64,000 nt of DNA from positions 744,001 through 808,000 of the forward strand of contig CM082595.2 in the NCBI GenBank assembly GCA_040954595.2. The letters are read 5' to 3'. Both the position numbers and the translations under genes were made by a program. Below, piece after piece: positions 1 through 12,000 of this stretch. This stretch comes from Balanoglossus misakiensis. Taxonomy: Eukaryota; Hemichordata. Under the pieces are notes generated by a model, which made no database searches, was not told the origin of the DNA, and saw only the letters and a list, made by a program, of their open reading frames with translations. Positions within the stretch are counted from its first letter, which is position 1. The number at the start of each line of letters is the position of its first letter.

Positions 1-692
1 TAGATTTTCACGTACTTTATCCTGGGAAACCCTGGAAAACGGCTGAGGGTGTGCGATAGCTCTGTCAGCGTCACTGGAATGTAATGTTGTTGTTCAGAGG
101 TGAAACCCCCACGCTTGGTCACGTGACCACGCTTGCCTCGTTTCCAGGCAGCAGGAAGGTCATGACCCCACAGCAACTCAACGTAACCAACGTACCTGGA
201 GGATACTTTTGCAGAAAAACAAAAGAGGACCGCGATCTCTACAGCTGTGCTACAGTGTTTAATTTCACAACCAGATCTACTGTCTATATAAATTGATGTA
301 TAGAAATGTCCTTGTCAACAAGTATGAGCCTTTAATCCAAACACTAATGTCTCAAGTATTGTGCGACGTTACTTAAAACAGAGGAAAACAAAAATCACCA
401 AAATTGTTTGTATTACAAGTAGAGACTTATTTAATAAGAACGTGATTATTATGATCGTCTGCCGTGGGAAGTCTCGGTTGTTTGACCCTGAACCATTTTT
501 GCAGACTGCAAGTTCGTCGGATCTTGGTCAAACAGTCAATGACCTCATTATGAACAGTTGTGCAGGGATTAGACTCTATTGTGATAATAAGGCTTTGAGA
601 GTAGCACCCCCCGATGAATGTCCTTGCACATTCACTTACTCAGCAAATTTCATTCAACGTTGATCATTACACCAACGACTCACTCAGCAAGC
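1..692. other. Upstream flank of the FMN reductase gene
   Basis: I see no convincing coding sequence here. The short open frames at 84-296 and 361-663 show no recognisable domain. A TATA-like stretch (TATATAAA) lies at 285-292 on the + strand, but it is about 400 bp from the start codon and no splice structure ties it to the gene. The sequence just before the ATG at 693 could be 5' UTR. Confidence 0.4.
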
Positions 693-2046
693 ATGGCTAC
701 CGGAGAAGGTCTGAAAGTGGTTATGTTCCTGGGAACTGTCCGAGAGGGACGAAATGGTCTCCGTGTGGCCAAATTCATGAAAAAACACCTGGAGAAAACT
801 GGACATCAAGTTACGCTATTTGGTAGGTTTCAGCCAAGAGGGCGTCACCCTCATACAATACCAGCAATTCTATATGTCACAGAAAAGGTAGTGTGCACTA
901 TGAGAGTGATATTTTCTCAATGTTTTATCCATTAGATCCTTTGGAGATGGACTTCCCGCTGTTGAAGAAACCACTGCAGTTTTACAAGGATCGATCGGAG
1001 GCCCCAGCGTTGTTGTTAGAGTGTGATAAGAAAGTCCAAGAGGCGGACGCGTTTGTGATTGTCTCCGGGGAGTATAATAACAGCATCCCGCCACCCCTCT
1101 CAAACACTATGGATCACTTCCCCCTGCAAAGCTACGGGTTCAAGCCCAGTGGTATCGTTTGCTATTCAATGGGTGAGCAGTTTGGGTATATTAAATCACC
1201 AGAGCGACTTTTTAATCTGTCAATGAGATATTATCAATGTTGCTTTTTTACGAATCAACACATAACCGATTCTTTTTATCACAGTAACCAGATGATTTTG
1301 TTTTGGTATACTTGCATTCGTTCGTTCGTTCGTTCGTTCGTTCGTTCGTTCGTTCGTTCGTTCGTTCGTTCGTTCGTTCGTTCGTTCGTTCATTCATTCA
1401 TTCATTCATTCATTCATTCATTCACTCATTCATTCATTCATTCATTCATTCATTCATTCATTCATTCATTCATTCATTCATTCATTCATTCATTCATTCA
1501 CTCATTCATTCATTCACTTATTCACTCATTCATTCACTCACTCATTCATTCATTATATTGGGCCGAAAAACACTTGATATTGATACAAAAATGAAAACTG
1601 TTTTTCGGAAACATAAATGAAAACCATGATTATATATGCATGTTACTTTTTCCAGAATAATGTAAACGATTTCCTATATTAATATACCTAAATCAACCGT
1701 AAAGTTTTACGTTTTGGTCCTTTAAAGCAAAAGTACGCCTATGTGGTATTTGTGCAAATATTTTCGCGACTGTACAACCGCTATTTTATTTTCATATATA
1801 TCCTTTCTTGCAGGTATGTTTGGAGGTATAAGAGCTGCAATGCAACTGCGCGCACTACTTGGAGAACTTGGCTGCATATCTGTGTCCAACATCTTCGCCA
1901 TTCCGCGCGTCCACGAGGCTTTCGACGAAGATGGGGTGCCGAAGAATGACCATATGGAGAGAGGCGCCGATCGCATGCTGGCTCAACTTGACTGGATGGC
2001 TCATGCTATGAAGAACCACAGAGATAAACATGGAGTGCCAAAATAA
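693..2046 (+). CDS. NADPH-dependent FMN reductase-like flavoprotein, 3 coding exons
   Basis: The coding sequence joins 693-822, 936-1172 and 1814-2046 (600 nt, 199 residues plus stop). All introns are GT/AG and both are phase 1. The start ATG has A at -3 and G at +4. The protein looks like a flavodoxin-fold NAD(P)H:FMN/quinone reductase (NADPH-dependent FMN reductase family). Near the N-terminus, GTVREGRNGLRVAKF (about residues 14-28) fits the FMN-phosphate loop. SGEYNNSIPPPLSNTMDHF (residues 87-105) fits the family's PEYN..P..LKN..D motif, and a glycine-rich GMFGGIRAA follows at the start of exon 3. Such enzymes pass electrons from NAD(P)H to flavin or quinones in the cytosol. No signal peptide is seen, and the length is normal for the family. 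The physiological substrate cannot be read from sequence. Neighbours give no functional hint. Confidence 0.85.
1317..1554. repeat. Compound tetranucleotide microsatellite (TTCG)18 then (TTCA)n
   Basis: Eighteen perfect TTCG units (1317-1388) switch abruptly to about forty TTCA units (1389-1554), the latter with a few CTCA or CTTA interruptions toward the 3' end. The tract lies in intron 2 of the FMN reductase gene. It produces spurious Ser-Phe-Val-Arg and Ser-Phe-Ile-His reading frames that are not genes. Confidence 0.97.
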
Positions 2047-2389
2047 ATGTACATTTGCATCGGGCGTGATATGAATAATCGCTTTAAAATTTTCACATTG
2101 TGTTCACTAGCATAACTTGAAGATTAGACCTTGTATATATTGTCTAGTTTTGAAATCAAGCACACAAGGTCCAACAGCTACCAACCAGACTAATATAAAT
2201 CATAGATGTGACAAGGAGAGAGAAATCTAGATTTGTTTTTGTGGGAACGATTTTTTTTTGCATCCAGGTTTTTTGGAATTAACATTCTTGTCTGAAACCT
2301 GTCTATTGAAAATTATTGGAGATGTATCGTGTGCTTTTGCAAGTAAAACAAGAAAATGCAGTGTAAGCCTACACATAAAACAAACATGC

Positions 2390-2395
2390 AATAAA
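2390..2395 (+). terminator. Poly(A) signal AATAAA, FMN reductase gene
   Basis: A canonical AATAAA lies 344 nt after the stop codon. Another AATAAA overlaps the stop region at about 2042, too close to be preferred. Placement just before the truncated YHYH exon copy is consistent with the transcript ending here. Confidence 0.5.
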
Positions 2396-2433
2396 ATAAC
2401 CATATAGTTGCAACGATGACATTGTAATTCTTA

Positions 2434-2798
2434 TTTTATTCATGCATAACTTCGTTCAAAAATGACAACCCATGTCTGACACATTAGTTGCAAGATGAGA
2501 GTCAGTTACATGTACAAGGAAATGCTTTATTGACGTGGAGGGTGATGTGGCGGTGGTGGGGGATGAGAACCTCCGGCATCATCCGGTGGGGGAGGAAGAT
2601 CACACCCATCGTCGCCTCCGTTATAATCAGGGTAGTTGCTGTTATTCTCGTCGTTGGCGATGTTACAGTTACGGCTCGTGTCGCCCAGGCCACTGTCGCT
2701 GCGGACTTCACCCTTGAAACAACCCAAAATATACGGATAGTCTTCGGTCATGTGATATCTGTAGACGCCGTTGACGTACCGCCCATGACATCCGTCAA
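2434..2798 (-). pseudogene. Truncated duplicate of YHYH-domain gene last exon
   Basis: This 365-bp stretch is a near-copy of 43731-44057, the end of the last exon plus the poly(A) signal of the intact YHYH gene. Copy 1 carries an in-frame 39-bp insertion (13 residues, in the Pro/His-rich C-terminal tail), one fewer A in an A run, and a handful of substitutions. Its frame is open from the satellite edge to the stop, giving a 74-residue C-terminal piece from the first Met. Reading upstream (toward higher coordinates), the frame runs into the satellite and meets a TGA within about 10 codons. It has no promoter, signal peptide or YHYH motif of its own. I call it a broken 3' fragment, not a gene. 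Homology stops at 2798, exactly where the satellite begins. It could also be the other allele of a heterozygous locus placed in tandem by assembly. Confidence 0.85.
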
Positions 2799-5700
2799 CC
2801 CATGGTTTTTCTCAAAAAATGACCACATTTCGAAAATTCGCAAAGTCGAAAAATTGACATTTCTGGATGATTTTCATGAGCTATAACCCATGGTTTTTGC
2901 CGAAAAACCACCAAATTTTGAAATTTCGCGAAGTCGAAAAATTGACATTTCTGGATGATTTTCATGAGCTATAACCCATGGTTTTTGTCGAAAAACCACC
3001 AAATTTTGAAATTTCGCGAAGTCGAAAAATTGACATTTCTGGATGATTTTCATGAGCTATAACCCATGGTTTTTGTCGAAAAACCACCAAATTTTGAAAT
3101 TTCGCGAAGTCGAAAAATTGACATTTCTGGATGATTTTCATGAGCTATAACCCATGGTTTTTGTCGAAAAACCACCAAATTTTGAAATTTCGCGAAGTCG
3201 AAAAATTGACATTTCTGGATGATTTTCATGAGCTATAACCCATGGTTTTTGTCGAAAAACCACCAAATTTTGAAATTTCGCGAAGTCGAAAAATTGACAT
3301 TTCTGGATGATTTTCATGAGCTATAACCCATGGTTTTTGTCTAAAAACCACCAAATTTTGAAATTTCGCGAAGTCGAAAAATTGACATTTCTGGATGATT
3401 TTCATGAGCTATAACCCATGGTTTTTGTCGAAAAACCACCAAATTTTGAAATTTCGCGAAGTCGAAAAATTGACATTTCTGGATGATTTTCATGAGCTAT
3501 AACCCATGGTTTTTGTCTAAAAACCACCAAATTTTGAAATTTCGCGAAGTCGAAAAATTGACATTTCTGGATGATTTTCATGAGCTATAACCCATGGTTT
3601 TTCTCGAAAAACCACCAAATTTTGAAATTTCGCGAAGTCGAAAAATTGACATTTCTGGATGATTTTCATGAGCTATAACCCATGGTTTTTCTCGAAAAAC
3701 CACCAAATTTTGAAATTTTGCGAAGTCGAAAAATTGACATTTCTGGATGATTTTCATGAGCTATAACCCATGGTTTTTGTCGAAAAACCACCAAATTTTG
3801 AAATTTCGCGAAGTCGAAAAATTGACATTTCTGGATGATTTTCATGAGCTATAACCCATGGTTTTTGTCGAAAAACCACCAAATTTTGAAATTTCGCGAA
3901 GTCGAAAAATTGACATTTCTGGATGATTTTCATGAGCTATAACCCATGGTTTTTGTCGAAAAACCACCAAATTGTGAAATTTCGCGAAGTCGAAAAATTG
4001 ACATTTCTGGATGATTTTCATGAGCTATAACCCATGGTTTTTGTCGAAAAACCACCAAATTTTGAAATTTCGCGAAGTCGAAAAATTGACATTTCTGGAT
4101 GATTTTCATGAGCTATAACCCATGGTTTTTGTCGAATAACCACCAAATTTTGAAATTTCGCGAAGTCGAAAAATTGACATTTCTGGATGATTTTCATGAG
4201 CTATAACCCATGGTTTTTGCCGAAAAACCACCAAATTTTGAAATTTCGCGAAGTCGAAAAATTGACATTTCTGGATGATTTTCATGAGCTATAACCCATG
4301 GTTTTTGTCGAAAAACCACCAAATTTTGAAATTTCGCGAAGTCGAAAAATTGACATTTCTGGATGATTTTCATGAGCTATAACCCATGGTTTTTGTCGAA
4401 AAACCACCAAATTTTGAAATTTCGCGAAGTCGAAAAATTGACATTTCTGGATGATTTTCATGAGCTATAACCCATGGTTTTTGTCGAAAAACCACCAAAT
4501 TTCGAAAATCCGCAAAGTCGAAAAATTGTCATTTCTGGGTGATTTTCATGAGCTATAACCCATGGTTTTTCTCGAAAAATCACCAAATTTCGAAAATCCG
4601 CAAAGTCGAAAAATTGTCATTTCTGGGTGATTTTCATGAGCTATAACCCATGGTTTTTCTCGAAAAATCACCAAATTTCGAAAATCCGCAAAGTCGAAAA
4701 ATTGTCATTTCTGGGTGATTTTCATGAGCTATAACCCATGGTTTTTGTCGAAAAACCACCAAATTTTGAAATTTCGCGAAGTCGAAAAATTGACATTTCT
4801 GGATGATTTTCATGAGCTATAACCCATGGTTTTTGTCGAAAAACCACCAAATTTTGAAATTTCGCGAAGTCGAAAAATTGACATTTCTGGATGATTTTCA
4901 TGAGCTATAACCCATGGTTTTTGTCGAAAAACCACCAAATTTTGAAATTTCGCGAAGTCGAAAAATTGACATTTCTGGATGATTTTCATGAGCTATAACC
5001 CATGGTTTTTGTCGAAAAACCACCAAATTTTGAAATTTCGCGAAGTCGAAAAATTGACATTTCTGGATGATTTTCATGAGCTATAACCCATGGTTTTTGT
5101 CGAAAAACCACCAAATTTTGAAATTTCGCGAAGTCGAAAAATTGACATTTCTGGATGATTTTCATGAGCTATAACCCATGGTTTTTGTCGAAAAATCACC
5201 AAATTTCGAAAATCCGCGAAGTCGAAAAATTGTCATTTCTGGGTGATTTTCATGAGCTATAACCCATGGTTTTTCTCGAAAAATCACCAAATTTCGAAAA
5301 TCCGCAAAGTCGAAAAATTGTCATTTCTGGGTGATTTTCATGAGCTATAACCCATGGTTTTTCTCGAAAAATCACCAAATTTCGAAAATCCGCGAAGTCG
5401 AAAAATTGTCATTTCTGGGTGATTTTCATGAGCTATAACCCATGGTTTTTCTCGAAAAACCACCAAATTTGGAAATTTCGCGAAGTCGAAAAATTGACAT
5501 TTCTGGATGATTTTCATGAGCTATAACCCATGGTTTTTGTCTAAAAACCACCAAATTTTGAAATTTCGCGAAGTCGAAAAATTGACATTTCTGCATGATT
5601 TTCATGAGCTATAACCCATGGTTTTTGTCGAAAAACCACCAAATTTTGAAATTTCGCGAAGTCGAAAAATTGACATTTCTGGATGATTTTCATGAGCTAT

Positions 5701-6044
5701 AACCCATGGTTTTTCTCGAAAAATCACCAAATTTCGAAAATCCGCAAAGTCGAAAAATTGTCATTTCTGGGTGATTTTCATGAGCTATAACCCATGGTTT
5801 TTCTCGAAAAATCACCAAATTTCGAAAATCCGCAAAGTCGAAAAATTGTCATTTCTGGGTGATTTTCATGAGCTATAACCCATGGTTTTTCTCGAAAAAT
5901 CACCAAATTTCGAAAATCCGCAAAGTCGAAAAATTGTCATTTCTGGGTGATTTTCATGAGCTATAACCCATGGTTTTTCTCGAAAAATCACCAAATTTCG
6001 AAAATCCGCAAAGTCGAAAAATTGTCATTTCTGGGTGATTTTAC
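2799..6044 (+). repeat. Block 1: type-1 monomers, + sense (~37)
   Basis: 88-bp units in the sense CCCATGGTTTTT...GAGCTATAA. Subtype 1a (ACCACCAAATTTTGAAATTT, ...TTGACATTTCTGGATG) alternates in runs with subtype 1b (ATCACCAAATTTCGAAAATC, ...TTGTCATTTCTGGGTG). Runs of 1b lie at about 4490-4740, 5180-5450 and 5700-6044; the rest is 1a. The first unit is an atypical hybrid abutting the YHYH exon fragment. Confidence 0.9.
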
Positions 6045-6051
6045 AAAAATC
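6024..6051 (+). other. Junction J: type 1b to type 2 with orientation flip
   Basis: Type-1b sequence ...TTTCTGGGTGATTTT passes directly into ACAAAAATCATGGG of type 2. Because the two monomers are homologous in opposite sense here, this is an inversion point. The identical joint recurs at 15270-15297, and as its reverse complement at 23581-23608 and 42910-42937. Confidence 0.85.
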
Positions 6052-9000
6052 ATGGGTTATAGCCCATGATTTTCATCAAAAAATCACAATTTTCCGACTT
6101 TTTTAATTTTCAAAATTTGGCCATTTTTCACAAAAATCATGGGTTATAGCCCATGATTTTCATCGAAAAATCACAATTTTCCGACTTTTTTAATTTTCAA
6201 AATTTGGCCATTTTTCACAAAAATCATGGGTTATAGCCCATGATTTTCATCGAAAAATCACAATTTTCCGACTTTTTTAATTTTCAAAATTTGGCCATTT
6301 TTCACAAAAATCATGGGTTATAGCCCATGATTTTCATCGAAAAATCACAATTTTCCGACTTTTTTAATTTTCAAAATTTGGCCATTTTTCACAAAAATCA
6401 TGGGTTATAGCCCATGATTTTCATCGAAAAATCACAATTTTCCGACTTTTTTAATTTTCAAAATTTGGCCATTTTTCACAAAAATCATGGGTTATAGCCC
6501 ATGATTTTCATCGAAAAATCACAATTTTCCGACTTTTTTAATTTTCAAAATTTGGCCATTTTTCACAAAAATCATGGGTTATAGCCCATGATTTTCATCG
6601 AAAAATCACAATTTTCCGACTTTTTTAATTTTCAAAATTTGGCCATTTTTCACAAAAATCATGGGTTATAGCCCATGATTTTCATCGAAAAATCACAATT
6701 TTCCGACTTTTTTAATTTTCAAAATTTGGCCATTTTTCACAAAAATCATGGGTTATAGCCCATGAAAATCATCAAAAAATCACAATTTTCCGACTTTTTT
6801 AATTTTCAAAATTTGGCCATTTTTCACAAAAATCATGGGTTATAGCCCATGATTTTCCTCAAAAAATCACAATTTTCCGACTTTTTTAATTTTCAAAATT
6901 TGGCCATTTTTCACAAAAATCATGGGTTATAGCCCATGATTTTCATCGAAAAATCACAATTTTCCGACTTTTTTAATTTTCAAAATTTGGCCATTTTTCA
7001 CAAAAATCATGGGTTATAGCCCATGACTTTTTTATCGAAAAATCACAATTTTCCGACTTTTTTAATTTTCAAAATTTGGCCATTTTTCACAAAAATCATG
7101 GGTTATAGCCCATGATTTTCATCGAAAAATCACAATTTTCCGACTTTTTTAATTTTCAAAATTTGGCCATTTTTCACAAAAATCATGGCTTATAGCCCAT
7201 GATTTTCATCGAAAAATCACAATTTTCCGACTTTTTTAATTTTCAAAATTTGGCCATTTTTCACAAAAATCATGGCTTATAGCCCATGATTTTCATCGAA
7301 AAATCACAATTTTCCGACTTTTTTAATTTTCAAAATTTGGCCATTTTTCACAAAAATCATGGCTTATAGCCCATGATTTTCATCGAAAAATCACAATTTT
7401 CCGACTTTTTTAATTTTCAAAATTTGGCCATTTTTCACAAAAATCATGGGTTATAGCCCATGATTTTCATCGAAAAATCACAATTTTCCGACTTTTTTAA
7501 TTTTCAAAATTTGGCCATTTTTCACAAAAATCATGGGTTATAGCCCATGATTTTCATCGAAAAATCACAATTTTCCGACTTTTTTAATTTTCAAAATTTG
7601 GCCATTTTTCACAAAAATCATGGGTTATAGCCCATGATTTTCATCGAAAAATCACAATTTTCCGACTTTTTTAATTTTCAAAATTTGGCCATTTTTCACA
7701 AAAATCATGGGTTATAGACCATGATTTTCATCGAAAAATCACAATTTTCCGACTTTTTTAATTTTCAAAATTTGGCCATTTTTCACAAAAATCATGGGTT
7801 ATAGCCCATGATTTTCATCGAAAAATCACAATTTTCCGACTTTTTTAATTTTCAAAATTTGGCCATTTTTCACAAAAATCATGGGTTATAGACCATGATT
7901 TTCATCGAAAAATCACAATTTTCCAACTTTTTTAATTTTCAAAATTTGGCCATTTTTCACAAAAATCATGGGTTATAGCCCATGATTTTCATCGAAAAAT
8001 CACAATTTTCCGACTTTTTTAATTTTCAAAATTTGGCCATTTTTCACAAAAATCATGGGTTATAGCCCATGATTTTCATCGAAAAATCACAATTTTCCGA
8101 CTTTTTTAATTTTCAAAATTTGGCCATTTTTCACAAAAATCATGGGTTATAGCCCATGATTTTCATCGAAAAATCACAATTTTCCGACTTTTTTAATTTT
8201 CAAAATTTGGCCATTTTTTCACAAAAATCATGGGTTATAGCCCATGATTTTCATCGAAAAATCACAATTTTCCGACTTTTTTAATTTTCAAAATTTGGCC
8301 ATTTTTCACAAAAATCATGGGTTATAGACCATGATTTTCATCGAAAAATCACAATTTTCCGACTTTTTTAATTTTCAAAATTTGGCCATTTTTCACAAAA
8401 ATCATGGGTTATAGCCCATGATTTTCATCGAAAAATCACAATTTTCCGACTTTTTTAATTTTCAAAATTTGGCCATTTTTCACAAAAATCATGGGTTATA
8501 GCCCATGATTTTCATCGAAAAATCACAATTTTCCGACTTTTTTAATTTTCAAAATTTGGCCATTTTTCACAAAAATCATGGGTTATAGCCCATGATTTTC
8601 ATCGAAAAATCACAATTTTCCGACTTTTTTAATTTTCAAAATTTGGCCATTTTTCACAAAAATCATGGGTTATAGCCCATGATTTTCATCGAAAAATCAC
8701 AATTTTCCGACTTTTTTAATTTTCAAAATTTGGCCATTTTTCACAAAAATCATGGGTTATAGCCCATGATTTTCATCGAAAAATCACAATTTTCCGACTT
8801 TTTTAATTTTCAAAATTTGGCCATTTTTCACAAAAATCATGGGTTATAGCCCATGATTTTCATCGAAAAATCACAATTTTCCGACTTTTTTAATTTTCAA
8901 AATTTGGCCATTTTTCACAAAAATCATGGGTTATAGCCCATGATTTTCATCAAAAAATCACAATTTTCCGACTTTTTTAATTTTCAAAATTTGGCCATTT

Positions 9001-12000
9001 TTCACAAAAATCATGGGTTATAGCCCATGATTTTCATCGAAAAATCACAATTTTCCGACTTTTTTAATTTTCAAAATTTGGCCATTTTTCACAAAAATCA
9101 TGGGTTATAGCCCATGATTTTCATCGAAAAATCACAATTTTCCGACTTTTTTAATTTTCAAAATTTGGCCATTTTTCACAAAAATCATGAGTTATAGCCC
9201 ATGATTTTCATCGAAAAATCACAATTTTCCGACTTTTTTAATTTTCAAAATTTGGCCATTTTTCACAAAAATCATGGGTTATAGCCCATGATTTTCATCG
9301 AAAAATCACAATTTTCCGACTTTTTTAATTTTCAAAATTTGGCCATTTTTCACAAAAATCATGGGTTATAGCCCATGATTTTCATCGAAAAATCACAATT
9401 TTCCGACTTTTTTAATTTTCAAAATTTGGCCATTTTTCACAAAAATCATGGGTTATAGACCATGATTTTCATCGAAAAATCACAATTTTCCGACTTTTTT
9501 AATTTTCAAAATTTGGCCATTTTTCACAAAAATCATGGGTTATAGCCCATGATTTTCATCGAAAAATCACAATTTTCCGACTTTTTTAATTTTCAAAATT
9601 TGGCCATTTTTCACAAAAATCATGGGTTATAGCCCATGATTTTCATCGAAAAATCACAATTTTCCGACTTTTTTAATTTTCAAAATTTGGCCATTTTTCA
9701 CAAAAATCATGGGTTATAGCCCATGATTTTCATCGAAAAATCACAATTTTCCGACTTTTTAATTTTCAAAATTTGGCCATTTTTTCACAAAAATCATGGC
9801 TTATAGCCCATGATTTTCATCGAAAAATCACAATTTTCCGACTTTTTTAATTTTCAAAATTTGGCCATTTTTCACAAAAATCATGGGTTATAGACCATGA
9901 TTTTCATCGAAAAATCACAATTTTCCGACTTTTTTAATTTTCAAAATTTGGCCATTTTTCACAAAAATCATGGGTTATAGCCCATGATTTTCATCGAAAA
10001 ATCACAATTTTCCGACTTTTTTAATTTTCAAAATTTGGCCATTTTTCACAAAAATCATGGGTTATAGCCCATGATTTTCATCGAAAAATCACAATTTTCC
10101 GACTTTTTTAATTTTCAAAATTTGGCCATTTTTCACAAAAATCATGGGTTATAGCCCATGATTTTCATCGAAAAATCACAATTTTCCGACTTTTTTAATT
10201 TTCAAAATTTGGCCATTTTTCACAAAAATCATGGGTTATAGCCCATGATTTTCATCGAAAAATCACAATTTTCCGACTTTTTTAATTTTCAAAATTTGGC
10301 CATTTTTCACAAAAATCATGGGTTATAGCCCATGATTTTCATCGAAAAATCACAATTTTCCGACTTTTTTAATTTTCAAAATTTGGCCATTTTTCACAAA
10401 AATCATGGGTTATAGCCCATGATATTCATCGAAAAATCACAATTTTCCGACTTTTTTAATTTTCAAAATTTGGCCATTTTTCACAAAAATCATGGGTTAT
10501 AGCCCATGATTTTCATCGAAAAATCACAATTTTCCGACTTTTTTAATTTTCAAAATTTGGCCATTTTTCACAAAAATCATGGGTTATAGCCCATGATTTT
10601 CATCGAAAAATCACAATTTTCCGACTTTTTTAATTTTCAAAATTTGGCCATTTTTCACAAAAATCATGGGTTATAGCCCATGATTTTCATCAAAAAATCA
10701 CAATTTTCCGACTTTTTTAATTTTCAAAATTTGGCCATTTTTCACAAAAATCATGGGTTATAGCCCATGATTTTCATCAAAAAATCACAATTTTCCGACT
10801 TTTTTAATTTTCAAAATTTGGCCATTTTTCACAAAAATCATGGGTTATAGCCCATGATTTTCATCGAAAAATCACAATTTTCCGACTTTTTTAATTTTCA
10901 AAATTTGGCCATTTTTCACAAAAATCATGGGTTATAGCCCATGATTTTCATCGAAAAATCACAATTTTCCGACTTTTTTAATTTTCAAAATTTGGCCATT
11001 TTTCACAAAAATCATGAGTTATAGCCCATGATTTTCATCGAAAAATCACAATTTTCCGACTTTTTTAATTTTCAAAATTTGGCCATTTTTCACAAAAATC
11101 ATGGGTTATAGCCCATGATTTTCATCGAAAAATCACAATTTTCCGACTTTTTTAATTTTCAAAATTTGGCCATTTTTCACAAAAATCATGGGTTATAGCC
11201 CATGATTTTCATCGAAAAATCACAATTTTCCGACTTTTTTAATTTTCAAAATTTGGCCATTTTTCACAAAAATCATGGGTTATAGCCCATGATTTTCATC
11301 GAAAAATCACAATTTTCCGACTTTTTTAATTTTCAAAATTTGGCCATTTTTCACAAAAATCATGGGTTATAGCCCATGATTTTCATCGAAAAATCACAAT
11401 TTTCCGACTTTTTTAATTTTCAAAATTTGGCCATTTTTCACAAAAATCATGGGTTATAGCCCATGATTTTCATCGAAAAATCATAATTGTCCGACTTTTT
11501 TAATTTTCAAAATTTGGCCATTTTTCACAAAAATCATGGGTTATAGCCCATGATTTTCATCGAAAAATCACAATTTTCCGACTTTTTTAATTTTCAAAAT
11601 TTGGCCATTTTTCACAAAAATCATGGGTTATAGCCCATGATTTTCATCGAAAAATCACAATTTTCCGACTTTTTTAATTTTTAAAATTTGGCCATTTTTC
11701 ACAAAAATCATGGGTTATAGCCCATGAAAATCATCAAAAAATCACAATTTTCCGACTTTTTTAATTTTCAAAATTTGGCCATTTTTCACAAAAATCATGG
11801 GTTATAGCCCATGATTTTCATCGAAAAATCACAATTGTCCGACTTTTTTAATTTTCAAAATTTGGCCATTTTTCACAAAAATCATGGGTTATAGCCCATG
11901 ATTTTCATCAAAAAATCACAATTTTCCGACTTTTTTAATTTTCAAAATTTGGCCATTTTTCACAAAAATCATGGGTTATAGCCCATGATTTTCATCGAAA

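Noticed and set aside
84-663. Two open frames upstream of the FMN reductase gene
   Set aside because: No recognisable domain and no splice sites linking them to the downstream gene.
893-1620. Long open frames with Ser-Phe-Val-Arg / Ser-Phe-Ile-His repeats
   Set aside because: They are translations of the TTCG/TTCA microsatellite in an intron. Only the exon-2 part of the first frame (936-1172) is coding.
2434-2798. Copy 1 of the YHYH exon as a functional small gene
   Set aside because: It lacks the signal peptide, YHYH motif, intron and promoter, and its upstream frame meets a stop inside the satellite.
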